A stretch of DNA of 64,000 nt from Agrypnia vestita. Lineage: Eukaryota > Arthropoda > Insecta > Trichoptera > Phryganeidae. Below the pieces are notes generated by a model. It did no database searches. It was given only the letters and a program-made list of their open reading frames with translations, and was not told the origin of the DNA. Positions 23,283-34,265 of the stretch are shown piece by piece; position 1 is the stretch's first letter, and each line of letters begins with the position of its first letter. The stretch is taken from the NCBI GenBank assembly GCA_016648135.1, contig JADDOH010001966.1, positions 150,575 to 214,574 on the forward strand, in the 5' to 3' direction. The translations under genes were made by a program, and so were the position numbers.

Positions 23283-23935
23283 TTTTATTAAAATAAAACA
23301 CTAAACTTTATTTTTTTTCCACTATTTTATGTTTGAGAATAACACTAAATGTTTCAGAAATATCCGTTTCCTTCATCAGGTGAGTTAAGACTGACAATTA
23401 AAAAATAATAAGTCGAAAAATCTTGAAAAATTACGCTGCAGTGGTGTTTATAAACTGGAATGTGGGGATTGGGATATGACAAATATAAATCGGACAAACA
23501 GATTAATAGAAACAAGATTTAAAGAACACAAAAGGTGCCTCACAAATCATAATTTTTCAGAATATTCTAATCATACTATGGAAAATAACCGCACGTTCAA
23601 CAATACAAAAATACACATCCTACATAAACAGACATACAGCCTAAAACAAAATAATTTAGAAACACTTGAAATTCATAAAAACCTAAACACAACAAATAAA
23701 ATAATCAATAATCAAATAAAACCCTTCACATCACCCCTTCTTACAATGTTCCCGATCTCCCACCACCTAGATACTTCTCCATTTCTACTGAATCCACAAC
23801 CCATACAACAGACAACCACACCTCAGTCTTAACTCACCTGATGAAAGAAACAGTAGTAGTACGAAACACGTAGTGTTTTTCTTAAATATAAAATAGTGGA
23901 AAAAAACAAAGTATAGTGTTCTTATTTCATAATTT
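23283..23935 (+). mobile_element. Penelope-like element remnant, family D, with inverted termini
   Basis: The left terminus (23283-23390) is inverted: on the minus strand it reads 'cacctgatgaaggaaacgg', 'aaacatttagtgtt', 'aaaatagtgg'. The right terminus (23828-23920) reads 'cacctgatgaaagaaac', 'cgaaacacgtagtgtt', 'aaaatagtgg'. They face outward around the GIY-YIG remnant, the layout known from Penelope elements with an inverted terminal copy at the 5' side. Confidence 0.7.
23410..23832 (+). pseudogene. GIY-YIG endonuclease end of a Penelope-like protein
   Basis: From 23437 the frame reads CSGVYKLECGDWDMTNINRT, followed by NRLIETRFKEHKRCL. This matches the GIY-YIG nuclease of Penelope-like elements: GVY, the Cys pair region, then the R...R..EH helix. 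The second motif (normally YIG) has become NIN and the second Cys pair has lost a Cys (DWD), so the nuclease should be inactive. The frame runs to 23832, 132 residues from the Cys, and ends in a Thr/Pro/Gln-rich tail. The RT domain is absent upstream because the inverted terminus abuts the nuclease within about 40 bases. Confidence 0.82.
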
Positions 23936-25414
23936 TTAATTATGGATTTCCACAAGGTTAACGCCAATACATTTAATTAATTGTTTTATTACCATTATTT
24001 TGATTAATTATTAAGTAATTGTTCATTAGGCATGTGGAGAGTGAAATTTTAGGATACAAGTAAATGCGGGCGCATCTTGCAACGCCACATCTTAATACTA
24101 TGACGTCACGACTCAGCAATCAATCTTAGATAACGATTTTCCTAGTGCTATTTAATCCATCTTCTTGTCATCTCCTATCGGAGGTCGGCGATCATTCTGG
24201 CGATTACGATTTTATTTACCGCCATCAAGTTGTTAGAAAATGGTTATGAAAATTGCATATATTCCGGGCGCTCTTATTAACAAAATGCTGTTGTGAAAAT
24301 TGCGTATGCTCTGGGGGCTTTGAATGTTGTTTATTTTCTATTTATTGATAAATTTTTGACAATATATTTCAATCAAATTCATTGTGTGTTATTTTGATGA
24401 TTAAATTGTGTTTACTGTTTCATTTTCTTTTTTTATAGGATACATTTTTTTATATCCGTTAATGGTGAAATATCTTTGATGGAAAATAACTTGAATTGGA
24501 ACAAAGCTGGAAAAAATAAATTTGCGCCGCTGTGATCCGACGCAAGGTATACAACACAGTACGTGTTTTTTATGTAGGAAATTCAAATAAGTCTAACTTC
24601 GTGCACGTAACTAATTTACCCACCCATTTTTTTTACAAAAGTGTCGTCACTGACCCTGAGAGATAGTCCTAGTTTGACATTAGAGTATAAAGTATAGATA
24701 TCTTGTGAACATTTTAAAGATAAGATGATTGTACAAAACATATACATAGAAAGAAAAATAGATACAAGATTGAAGAATACTTGAGAAAAATATTTTTTTA
24801 TACAATCAATTCATAAATGGCAGACCACGCGAGTGAGTATTAGCTTAGATTTAATAAATATTAGTAATAAAGAAAATAGAGTAGATATTTTAGAAAACTT
24901 AGCGATTTATAGTAGCAAAAATTTCATAATTATGCAAACACCTTCTATTACGTTCTCTCTTCTGCGCCTAATGACCACGCCCACATACCCACCGGACTCT
25001 AATCTCCACGCCACTCCTCACGCCGTCCTTTAGTCTCAAGTTAAGGATTAGTAACATTACTGAATACGATGCGTTTGCATAATAACTGTAATAAATAGTG
25101 AAAATAAACAGAGTTATCATTTTTAAATATATTTTTTAAAGTAGCACAAGAAAATTTCGGAAAAATATATACACTTTTTTTGATAAAGAAATTGAAATAA
25201 TTTTCAGAACATGCTCAAGAGTATCACAAATCAACAAATACCATTAAGAAATGTAGATTTATAAGTTATACGAGACACAATATCACCTCGTAAGTGTGGA
25301 GTGCATGGCTTTCAAGGTCAACGCCGTATATCTTCTTCAATACCGAATATTGAGAATTTGTCTATGATGTAAGTGTAAATAAATAAAGCATGCAATTAAA
25401 TGATTACAAAATGC
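23936..25414. other. No recognised gene
   Basis: AT-rich. 'atcggaggtcggcgatcatt' at about 24177 looks like a fragment of a LINE 3' region but is too short to assign. Confidence 0.35.
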
Positions 25415-25770
25415 TTTCAATAAAGCCACCGAGGATTACTAATTGTGTATATATAATAGCAAGTTTTAACACTCCAGGCTTGACTTCGTCACACTGGTGT
25501 ATAGTGATCATGAATCGAACACAGAACCCTAGGTGTGAGAAGCCGGTGTAATGCTCACTGGACTATGGGGGCCGACAAATATATTGAATTCAAAATTTTA
25601 TAGGAAATATAGGTCTTTCCCATACACATCCATGTTTCAAATCACTCTTAAAAGCAAAAGCATTAATATTCACTTCAACCAATAACCCTCTAGGATGTGT
25701 CAGATGACAAAATGACCACTTCATACTAAAGCGAGATTTGATGTCAAATCGGACTTAAACATCATTTAAT
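25415..25770 (+). repeat. Dispersed repeat (copy B), interrupted by a SINE
   Basis: 'caccgaggattactaatt' (25427), 'aggaaatataggtctttcc' (25603) and 'atgaccacttcatactaaag' (25711) match in order the copy at 46170-46410, which lacks the middle 130 bases. Confidence 0.6.
25455..25575 (-). repeat. tRNA-derived SINE inserted in the repeat
   Basis: On the minus strand: 'gtcggcccccatagtccagt', then 'gagcattacaccggcttc', then 'ctgtgttcgattcatgatc'. The first part resembles a tRNA 5' half with an A box and the last contains a good B box, GTTCGATTC. The 3' part runs to about 25455. It is not an intact tRNA gene. Confidence 0.6.
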
Positions 25771-26754
25771 TTGTCGAATGTGTAATGTAAAACTAGAATT
25801 AATGACTCGTAAAGATCAAATAGCCCTGACGATCTTAACCTCAAGATAACGCTATAAGCAATTTTGTGTCATAAGCAGCCACCTTTAACAAGGACAACTA
25901 CACGTAACACGAAGAAAAACATGCATACTTGCAGTTTGGATGGACGTATATATGAAAATAGAACTGATAGAGAAATATAAAGAGTTTTGGAGTGACGTGG
26001 AACAAAAATTAAAAATATTTTACTTTGATTGTTTACTGCCAGAAATAATTGACTCCAGATAAGATAGACAAATGGAAATTAATAAACCTGATTACATTAT
26101 CGAAACGATCAAAAAAAGGAGATTGAAAAAATTACTAAGCGGAAGATTGATGAAAGTAAGAGTGTAACACATGCGAAACGCAAAAAGCCAACATGAAAAT
26201 TGGTAGTATAAATAAATAAAGCCGCCCATAAATAAAACCAAAATTTATTTAATAGTAGTAGAAACCTGTTTTGTTTTGTGTGCACAAGCTTTTTGAAATT
26301 CTACTGAAACTGTTTACTGTAGAGGTAGGTAGATATATTTATTTTTCTTAAATCATTGATTGCAGCCAACTGAGTATACAAAATAATATTTGTATTGGTT
26401 AGTATGTGATTTTGAAATCGCGTTAACTTGATTAAATTTATAAATGGTTTATGCTCTGGACGGTAGAATAATTGATAATTCGTGCGAGCAAAAATGTTTC
26501 CCCTAAATCTTTTCAACATATAAATGTTATTTGGCTTAGCTGAAACAATACAATCAACCCTTGTTAGCCTTTGGGATTATATGAAAAGGAATGTATAGGG
26601 TAAACTCAAAACAATGTTCTGACCGTCTGTTGCTGAATTTACCCGTCTAATAATAATATTTGCGTAAACAAAGTTTAATGTTGTTAGAACGCCATTGTTA
26701 GTTATTTTAAAAGCGCGCTCTGGTATTCTTGAGAGGAACCATTATTTCTTTAAA
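25771..26754. other. No recognised gene
   Basis: AT-rich. A lysine-rich, stop-interrupted stretch at 25925-26160 may be an eroded coding relic but matches nothing I know. Confidence 0.35.
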
Positions 26755-26900
26755 GAAATATTACGGATATCATGTAAAATAGTGATTGTTTATTTCTCAC
26801 CACAAGAGAAGCTTTGAGAGCAAGTGAAGATGTACAAATAATACAAGGAGTAACAAAGAATTTGGGCGGGCAGCGGAGGTCCGCCCGGTTCGATTTCATC
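26755..26900 (-). repeat. Dispersed repeat family K (copy 1)
   Basis: 'gaagctttgagagcaagtga' and 'agatgtacaaataa' are shared with 32940-32975; read on the minus strand this resembles a LINE 3' untranslated region followed by 'aataaac'. A weaker relative lies at 33380-33440. Confidence 0.45.
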
Positions 26901-27516
26901 TGATAGCTAATATTAATAGAGTGTGTTTTCAACCAATTTAAGTAAAGAAGTTTTATCGGCCTACAATGGGAATATGGAAAGTAAGGATGAAGTGTAAGGG
27001 AACAAGATGTAATTTATTAGTGTTTTCTTTGAATTATTTTTTTATTGATTTATATAGATTCTAAGTTATTCATTGCTTACTCTTAAAAGGTGGCTTAGTG
27101 AAGAAGTTTCAATAATTGAAATTGATAGATAATTTCAATTATTAATATAAAATTCCGAGAAATAATCGATGTTTAGGCTACGGGGTCTGTTTTTTTATGG
27201 CATATGTATGTATATGCGATAAAAAAGCAAATGCAATCTTGACAGATTATTATGTATACTCATTTTCTTACAAACATACTTATTTTAGATTTTATGTTAA
27301 AAATAATTTGTCGATTTCATTTAAATGAGAGTTTTAAATACACAAGGAAAAAGATAATTTTTTTACCCAAAATTACTAGATTGTTTCTAAAGCCCTTGCT
27401 TTTTTTTCAGATTAAAGGAGTCAAAAAAATAGGTTAAAATTATACTTGTATATTTACTTTGTATTTGTTTACGATCATAATCTCTCAACAAATGAAGTCC
27501 TTTAATTGTTATATTT
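26901..27516. other. No recognised feature
   Basis: AT-rich. The open frame at 27252-27437 has no domain. Confidence 0.4.
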
Positions 27517-27600
27517 CCGCCAGTTAAGGCTGTGAGAACAGCGCTATCTAGATTAGCGTAGTGTCTTGATAACGTCAGTGATGGACATTATTAAATAGAT
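27517..27600 (-). repeat. Fragment shared with the 58.8-kb repeat
   Basis: On the minus strand: 'tttaataatgtccatcact' and 'tctcacagccttaactggcg', both present in the same order at 58835-58925. Confidence 0.5.
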
Positions 27601-28130
27601 TTTTTTTTTTTTTTGCTTCCCATACTTCATTATTATTTGGGCTATCTATTACCTTTAGTGACGAACGTTGACGGAATTATATATTTTTATTTTTACTTTA
27701 TTTAGGTCAATGCGTTTGGTCAAACGTAATAAAAAAGCAAACACTTGGAACGGAAACACTCGATATTTTGTCTAGTGTAAACATGAAGTGTCCATGTTAC
27801 TTTTAAATTATCGTGGTTACGTACTATATAAGTAAGATTAATAACCATGTCATGGACTGCGCGGATTTTCCGGAAAATACTAATTTTCATGTTTCATTAT
27901 GGACGACTCCATTCTGCCCCAGGGCGATCAATCAGCTTATAATTATAGTCCGCATTCACTGTTGCCTAGATTGCACATGACTCGCACCCATCAATTCCGA
28001 ACTGCAGTATGCAACTGCACTGCAAGTAAATATAGAGCATAGCATAGTTATTAGTTAAGTAACGACAGGTTTGTTTATGGCTTATTATTTATTTTTACTA
28101 ACTTTCATTCAGTAACTTACTTAACCCTTC
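27601..28130. other. No recognised feature
   Basis: Starts with a T-tract (27600-27615). No gene seen. Confidence 0.4.
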
Positions 28131-28134
28131 TGTT

Positions 28135-28424
28135 ACTACCCAGGTACCCGGGTACCCATTTTCGACTTCAAGTTTAAGTAATTTTATTCATAAACGCCAG
28201 ATGCGCTATCCGTTTTGAAAGCATTTTTCAATTTATTTGAAAGGGAGGGAAGTAAAGGGTAGATGAGAAGTAGTGACTTTCTAAGAAGCTATTTGACCAC
28301 TGTCTAAATATCAATTTGTGAGATACAAAACAAAATTATGTACGGGGAAACGTCCATCAAGGTTGAGTACCCGGGTACCTTAGATAGCAACTAGTATGAG
28401 AAATTCCGGGTAGTAACATAACGG
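28135..28424. mobile_element. piggyBac-type MITE (290 bp, TTAA target duplication)
   Basis: Flanked by TTAA at 28131-28134 and 28425-28428. The ends read CCCTTCTGTTACTACCC and, inverted, CCGTTATGTTACTACCC: 17 bp with two differences. TTAA duplication and a CC-starting terminus are the hallmarks of piggyBac-like elements. Subterminally both ends carry the palindrome TACCCGGGTA, extended to GGTACCCGGGTACC on the left. No coding capacity. Confidence 0.82.
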
Positions 28425-28623
28425 TTAAACGGTGGATTTAATTTCATTCATGTAGTTCCATATTATGATTTAACGTTAAAGACATAGAGTAGTTTATAAA
28501 CAATGATCACTTAATGTTCTTTATAACGAATTTTTTGCACTGAAATTTAAATTTCCTTATTTTAACTATATTTCGTATTGTATTTAGAAGGTTGTCAAAG
28601 ATTTTGAGTCCTTTGCATATAAA

Positions 28624-28728
28624 GGTTAAGTTCGGTTAGTTTGGGTTAGGTTAGGTTAGGTTAGGTATGGTTAGGTTAGGTAAGGTTAGGTTAGGTTAAG
28701 TTAGGTTAGGTTAGGTAAAGTTAAGTTA
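28624..28728 (+). repeat. Interstitial TTAGG telomere-type repeat
   Basis: About 100 bp of GGTTA/TTAGG units with scattered variants (ggtaagg, ggttaag, gtatggt). TTAGG is the ancestral insect telomere repeat. Such short internal tracts also occur dispersed in insect genomes, so a telomere is not implied. Confidence 0.85.
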
Positions 28729-28735
28729 TTAAATA

Positions 28736-29215
28736 ATTTTGTGGAGTATTTTTGGTTTTTGGCCGTTGGTCTCGGGCGCACATGAGACCATTAACCCGGC
28801 CGCAGGGAAGATAGAGCCACTTCTCTTACTTCTACTGGAGGAATTCCTGCTTGGCGCGTCCACGTCGCAGGGGTGGGCATTTCCCTCTTCCAGCAGGCTG
28901 GACTGGGAGACGGCAAAGTTCAGACAAGTACCCAGACTCGTGGGGTATTACGCAAAACCCTTGCCCAGGGTCACGGGTGAAGACCTCAACGTCTGCGAAG
29001 GCGAAATGGAATCAATCGGTATGGCAGAGCAGGCAGAAGAGACGCCTACCCAACGGTGAGCTAACCCCGCATTTAGGGGGTCTGAGGTCATTTTGGAGTT
29101 GCATCGCCAGGCACGGTGGTGCAAAAGAGTTGGTGGTGGAAGAGACCCGACTAGGGGTCCAACGGCAGCGCTCATAGTCCTAAGAAGGGGGAGAACTGGC
29201 TATAAAACTACTTAG
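28736..29215 (+). other. GC-rich block next to the TTAGG tract, origin unknown
   Basis: About 480 bp with G+C well above the flanks. It has two overlapping plus-strand open frames (28739-29059 and 28851-29177) and one on the minus strand, so no frame is clearly favoured. I recognise no domain. Position beside TTAGG would suit part of a telomere-associated LINE (TRAS/SART type), but that is only a guess. It ends at a 12-bp perfect hairpin (29223-29252). Confidence 0.5.
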
Positions 29216-29222
29216 CCACTAA

Positions 29223-29252
29223 AATTTCTTTGTCAAAGCAGACAAAGAAATT
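29223..29252. repeat. Perfect 12-bp-stem hairpin
   Basis: AATTTCTTTGTC at 29223-29234 pairs exactly with 29241-29252 around a 6-base loop, marking the downstream edge of the GC-rich block. Confidence 0.7.
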
Positions 29253-29509
29253 AGCCTAGGAAGAAGAGAAGAAGAAATTTTTTGTTATTCTTCTCTAGTC
29301 TTGGTACTGTCATCCCTTTCTGCATTAAACAAATGAAAATCCTTATTTTGTTTCATTCTTTTTAGTTCATTCATTTTCAACAAAGGCATTGTTTTGTACT
29401 ATTTGTAGTTTCTTTAGCATTCTTTTGTTCCTTATAAATAGTATGCTGGAACGATAATAAATGTACGAATTATTATATTGATATGTGGTTGTTCTTGTTT
29501 TATTTCCAA
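29253..29509. other. No recognised feature
   Basis: AT-rich, no gene seen. Confidence 0.35.
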
Positions 29510-29544
29510 TTATCGTCCAATAAGTATTTGCATGCAATAATTTC

Positions 29545-29790
29545 TAATGAAAACTTGTTGACTGAGGTAAGAGATGGTCCATAATGCATTGGTAAAATAG
29601 GTGTATGACGCAAGTGATGACGGCCCTGGAAATAGAGAGAGGAAATAGTTGATGATTTGGAATGAGCAGGTTAACCAAATACGTGAAGACGGTAATATAA
29701 GGGGCCTCAACAATCAACGAGCGTACTTGCGAAGTTGTATGAATGTGTATGAAATGAGTAACAAAGGAATGTGGCGCTCTATCCTTTGAT
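29545..29790 (+). pseudogene. RTE-like LINE, C-terminal fragment
   Basis: In one frame: WNEQVNQIREDGNIRGLNNQ, then RAYLRSCMNVYEM and KGMWRSIL before a stop. This parallels the C-terminus of the copies at 51.5 and 62.5 kb (WHDQINQILEDGPVRSLNNR..., MRRCMNV, LWRSI), so all three are one LINE family. Upstream frames are broken. The RT domain is missing. Confidence 0.68.
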
Positions 29791-29799
29791 GACAAGCGT

Positions 29800-30730
29800 A
29801 ATAACAATATTATTGTTATACAAGTGCTAATTTAACCACTCGGCTTTGCCCAAGGCTTAGATTTTTGTGTTTGTTCAATTCATATTTTCTTTTGTTAACC
29901 CACAGTAAAGAAAAATCGAAATCAAATGATTTTATTTTTTATTATAAATAGCATTACTGTGCGTATAGACAAACAATTTATATATTTTTTCCTAGTAAAT
30001 ATAAGTAAGTACCTACTCTTCTTTTGAACAATCGAAAATTATGGAACAAATAAAAAAAATAATGCCTTTGCATTATTTTTTGAAAGTTTGCAGGAGCTGA
30101 AAATCACCGCGTTGACCTTAAAATTTCGTTAGAAAAAAAGTGTACAAATATCACTACGCTGGAGTACTCGGTTTGATGTTTTTTTCTGCTTCGAAAAAAT
30201 AGTATTTGCGCTTTATAATAAAAATATAAAATCCGTTCTGGGATAGGCATCAGTAAGGACATAATTTGAATAATCTGTATTATTACTTGCATTACGTAGA
30301 CATGTCATATCAGAAGATACAAGGTGTGGCAATTTAATTTTCGGAATTCTACTCTAATGGCTACTGTCGTCTTCAAAGTACGTAATTGTGCATCTTTTAA
30401 CTGACAAAGATGGCGTTCCCATTTCCAAAAGCATTCCCGGTACTCATTTTCCGGAATACTTGTCTCTCAGAGAGTAAGGCTGGAAGATAGACGAGATAAA
30501 TTAGAACGAATTTAAGAGGACTGTATGCAAAAATTGGAAGGGAGGAACTTAGCTCGACACAGAAGGCAGAGAATTTACTTCATCTTTTCAGAAACGATGA
30601 TTGTCCAAGTCAACGCGAAACGATGACGCAATTCTTTACAAAAACTTCACACCTTCTGGTGTCCGGAGTCGTTAATTATCGCATAACTTATTTTCAGAGG
30701 TGGTGATCGATTTGGTGCACCTTTCACTGT
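29800..30730. other. No recognised gene
   Basis: AT-rich. A short stretch at 30380-30660 has higher G+C and stop-broken frames; nothing can be assigned. Confidence 0.35.
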
Positions 30731-30739
30731 CGCCAAAAA

Positions 30740-31775
30740 CCACCAGAACAGCCTTCCAAATTAGGAAATAGGCAGGATGTATTGTAGTAATGCAAAATAT
30801 ATTAGATGAATTAAAAAACCACAAGTGCAGCCTTCCAAATAAGGAAATAGGCAAGTATAAAAAAACAAAATCAGGTAAATAGGCAGGATGTATTGAAGTA
30901 ATAGAATATATTATTTGAATTAAAAAAAAACACAAGTGCAGCCTTTGAAATTAGGAAATAGGCAAATATAAATAAAATTACGTGAATAGGCAGGATTTAT
31001 TGTAGTAATGTAGAATATATTAGCTGAATTAAAAAACCACAAGTGCAGCCTTCCAAATTAGGAAATAGGCAAGTATAAAAAAACGAAATCAGGTAATTGG
31101 CAAAATGTATTGTAGTAATGCAAAAAATATTAGATGAATTAAAAAACCACAAGTGCAGCCTTCCAAATAAGGATATAGGCAAGTATAAAAAAACGAAATC
31201 AGGTAATAGGCAGAATGTATTGTAGTAATGCAAAATATATTAAATGAATTAAAAAACCACAAGTGCAGCCTTCCAAATTAGGAAATAGGCAAGTATAAAA
31301 AAACGAAATCAGGTAATATGCAAAATGTATAGTAGTAATGTAAAAAATATTAGATGAATTAAAAAACCACAAGTGCAGCCTTCCAAATTAGGAAATAAGC
31401 AAGTATAAAAAAACAAAATCAGGTGAATAGGCAGGATGTATTGAAGTAATGTACAATATATTATTTGAATTAAAAAAAAAAACACAAGTGCAGCCTTCCA
31501 AATAAGGAAATAGGCAAGCATACAAGAAAAAAAAATCTGGTGAATAGGCAGGATGTGTTGTCAAATAGGCAAGTATAAAAAAACAAAATCCGGTGAATAG
31601 GCAGGATGTATTGTCAAATAGGCAAGTATAAAAAACAAAATCCGGTGAATAGGTAGGATGTATTGTAGTAACGTAGAATATATAAGTTGAATTAAAAAAC
31701 CACAAGTGCAGCCTTCCAAATTAGGAAATAGGCAAGCATACAAGAAAACAAAATCAGGTGAATAGACAGGATGAT
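30740..31775. repeat. About 110-bp satellite, roughly nine to ten units
   Basis: The word gtgcagcctt recurs at 30825, 30936, 31043, 31153, 31263, 31373, 31488 and 31706. Spacing is 107-115 bp, most often 110. Each unit also has 'taggaaataggcaagtataa' and 'ggtgaataggcaggatgt'-like words. Near 31560-31660 shorter sub-units of about 60 bp appear, so the array has also rearranged internally. Long minus-strand open frames here are by-products of the repeat. Confidence 0.92.
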
Positions 31776-32150
31776 GTTATTCCTTTTTTAGTCAATAAAT
31801 CTCTCACAATAAGTGCACTGTGACTGTTTTAAATTTGTAATTACCTATTTTGGTGCCAAAGTACACACGCGGAAATCTACTCAAAAGTTAATCAACGACT
31901 ACTTGTATCAGCTTGATATTTCAAAACATATTTACGCATATATTAGTTCAAACACGAATACTCACGTGATTTCGATACAATTAAGTTACAGCCGACACGG
32001 GCGTCTACGCAGCCGTTCCGGGAATAAAATTGTCAAAATATTAATAATAATAGTTTATTATAACGAAACCAGGTTTGGTGAGCAAGACCTGGTCCGACAT
32101 AAAAGTATATTAAAAACAATTTAAATATTACATAAAAATATACATGTGCA
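31776..32150. other. No recognised gene
   Basis: The plus-strand frame at 31813-32124 has no recognised domain. Confidence 0.35.
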
Positions 32151-32154
32151 ACTG

Positions 32155-32600
32155 TGTATTATACTTTGATTCAAACTGTGTATTATGCTTTAATTCAATC
32201 CATATTGCAATATGGTATTATTGGGTGGGGAGGATCACATAAAACACCATTAAACGCACTCTTAATAAAACAAAAAAGCGTAGTTAAATTTACCAGAACC
32301 TACCCTAAAAATTGATTATAACAAGAATTTTTAACTGTTATGGAAATTTAAAAAATATCATTACTACAAATCTTTAAACAAAAATATATATAATAATTTA
32401 CAAGATTATAACTAAATTTAAATACGCCAAAACATAGAACAAGCGCAGCCCAGAACTTGTTCATTTGAAGGAATTTAAACACTCAATTAATTATCGGAAA
32501 AATTAAATAAAAATAATACATTACGTCATTTAAAAATGAACTAAAAAAAAATTAATAAAATAATCCCTCGAAATTCCCCTGAGGTTCATTACACATTTAT
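32155..32600 (+). pseudogene. jockey/CR1-like LINE, RT C-terminal end
   Basis: From 32181 one frame reads YYALIQSILQYGIIGWGGSH, then KTPLNALLIKQKSVVKF to a stop at 32313. This is the conserved region past the RT catalytic core of jockey/CR1-type LINEs (the 'S-I-L-x-Y-G-I-x-x-W-G' block). Further on (about 32405-32500) the frame-broken 'KRSPELVHLKEFKHSINYRKN' region fits the variable C-terminus. The catalytic YADD part is missing. A small tandem duplication of 'tgtgtattat' lies just upstream. Confidence 0.72.
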
Positions 32601-32920
32601 TTATTTTGTTTCTTAATATTATTAACACCTTATTATAACAATTTTAATTACGCACAAGCGTCAGCTCTTTTATAGCGAGTACAACGTTTGTATTGTACGA
32701 ATATACTATTGTATTCATGAAATTATGTACCTACTATGATATGATTACAATAGAAAAAAAATGAAAAAGGAAAAACATTATAAAAAGAGAAAGAAAAAAG
32801 AATTTTAAAAAATATGCACATAGGAAAATGGGATGATAAGGGTATTATTATATATATAAAATACATGATACATATATTTAGGAAAGATATTGAGCGGGTT
32901 TCATAAGTAAAAAGTGGTGA
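32601..32920. other. LINE 3' flank and A-rich sequence
   Basis: Includes 'tttatagcgagtacaacgtt' and an A-rich tract at 32750-32830, possibly the LINE tail. No gene. Confidence 0.35.
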
Positions 32921-32924
32921 ATCT

Positions 32925-33290
32925 TTGATTTCCTCTCAGCGAGAAGCTTTAAAGGCAAGTGAAGATGTACAAATAACACAAAGAATAAAATTAAAATAAG
33001 TAAAAATAATACGAGGCGTAAGATAAAGAATTTGGGCTGCAGAGGAGAAAAATGGCAAAGATCGTCTGTTTGAGATGAGAATGTGGCTAGAACTCGTTTG
33101 ATAGGCGCCCGGAAAGCTTTTTCCAGCCACTCTCTCGATTCCGGCTTATCAGCACCCATGCGAACGACTGAAAGGGATGCTCGAATTACTATTCCTAGGA
33201 ATGATTCCACACCACACGTGGAGACAATTGGGTGCCAAGTGGTTGATACAGGTTGCTTTTTAAACACATTAATTTATTTCAATAATAACT
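32925..33290 (-). repeat. Dispersed repeat family K (copy 2) plus GC-richer flank
   Basis: The shared core is 'gagaagctttaaaggcaagt' and 'gaagatgtacaaataac'. A GC-richer stretch at 33050-33250 follows, open on both strands (32878-33267 minus, 33083-33295 plus), and matches no domain I know. Confidence 0.4.
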
Positions 33291-33344
33291 CGTAATATAG
33301 CAGAATCAGTGTTTCAAACTTCACACAGTGAAAATATATTTAGG

Positions 33345-33480
33345 AAAGGGTTGGCGGGTCACTGAATGAAAGAGTGATTAGATGTTAATGTTTATTTCTT
33401 CCCGAAGATAGGCCCTGGGAGCAAATAAAGATATGAAAGTAAATAATATGATTTAACGCAGCACAGGACTGCCTGATGTT
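33345..33480 (-). repeat. Possible family K relative (copy 3, weak)
   Basis: Shares 'gtttatttct' and a 'gagcaaataaagatatgaaa'-type core with the copies at 26.8 and 32.9 kb, but diverged. Confidence 0.3.
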
Positions 33481-33649
33481 ACGGCAGAGGCCCAACTGGC
33501 ATAGCATCACCATGTAGCTAGCTCAACCTTTTTGTTTAAGTAGCGGAGATTTTTATTGTATTGATATAAACATATCTCTCCGTCAAACAATAGGTACATG
33601 GTACGGGGTTGGTACCGCTACATTTATCGTAAGAGCAAAAATAAACCTT

Positions 33650-33775
33650 AAAAAAACGGTTATCTTTATACCTTGTTAGGTTTTTGAGTAGAGTTTTCTG
33701 AAAAACGACCTTTTTTACTGACGTTTTGATTTTCATTGCAGATTTCATCATCAGGGCCGAATGGCAATCCACTGC
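33650..33775 (-). mobile_element. Penelope-like terminus, family J
   Basis: On the minus strand: 'ccctgatgatgaaatctgca', then 'atgaaaatcaaaacgtcag'. The 'ctgatgatg...gaaa...aaacgtc' style is that of Penelope-like 3' ends; no partner copy was found in the window. Confidence 0.4.
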
Positions 33776-34165
33776 TTACGCAGGATCACTCTTTTATCCG
33801 TTCAACTCATTTGTCGTCATTTTGTCATTTTTTATGCTACATGGCAACCATGCTATGGCGCATGACAAGTCTGTGAACAAAATGTCGTTGATTGCCCGTA
33901 AAGTGCAAAGATTGTTTATTTAAAATTAGTATCAACACTTAAGCAGACATAAAAATTACAACAATTTTAATGGTAACGGACGCAAAATGATAATGAAATT
34001 AGCCAGAAATGTAGCGCTACGCAAGAAGAAGAAAAAATTGGAGAACAAGAAGAAGAAAGGAAAGGTGAAGAGGAATGTCAAGTTAGTTATGTGCATTAAA
34101 AATTAATTAATTAAATCTAAACCATTTTGAGGCATTGTTATGATAAATCTCAATTATGATACATA
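33776..34165. other. No recognised gene
   Basis: Contains a purine-rich run at 34020-34080. The frame at 33726-33923 has no domain. Confidence 0.35.
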
Positions 34166-34169
34166 TTTT

Positions 34170-34265
34170 TTATAATTAAATAAATACTTATTCTTAAAGT
34201 ACCAACATGTAAAAGTACCGTCATTTTTGAAGGGTTACTGTTAATATTAAATAAAATCTTATCTG
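34170..34265 (+). repeat. Tail of the (GTCT)n-headed repeat (copy 4)
   Basis: 'aaaagtaccgtcatttttga' at about 34210 followed by 'agggttactgttaatattaa' matches 6779-6818. The head is not seen. Confidence 0.45.

Noticed and set aside
28624..28728. A true telomere or contig end
   Set aside because: The tract is only about 100 bp, imperfect, and flanked on both sides by tens of kilobases of other sequence.
28739..29177. Calling a protein gene in the GC-rich block
   Set aside because: Three overlapping frames on two strands are open because of composition, and none has a recognisable motif. Kept as an unassigned block instead.
30997..31743. Several overlapping minus-strand open frames rich in Phe, Leu and Tyr
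   Set aside because: They are readings of the 110-bp satellite in rotating frames, not genes.
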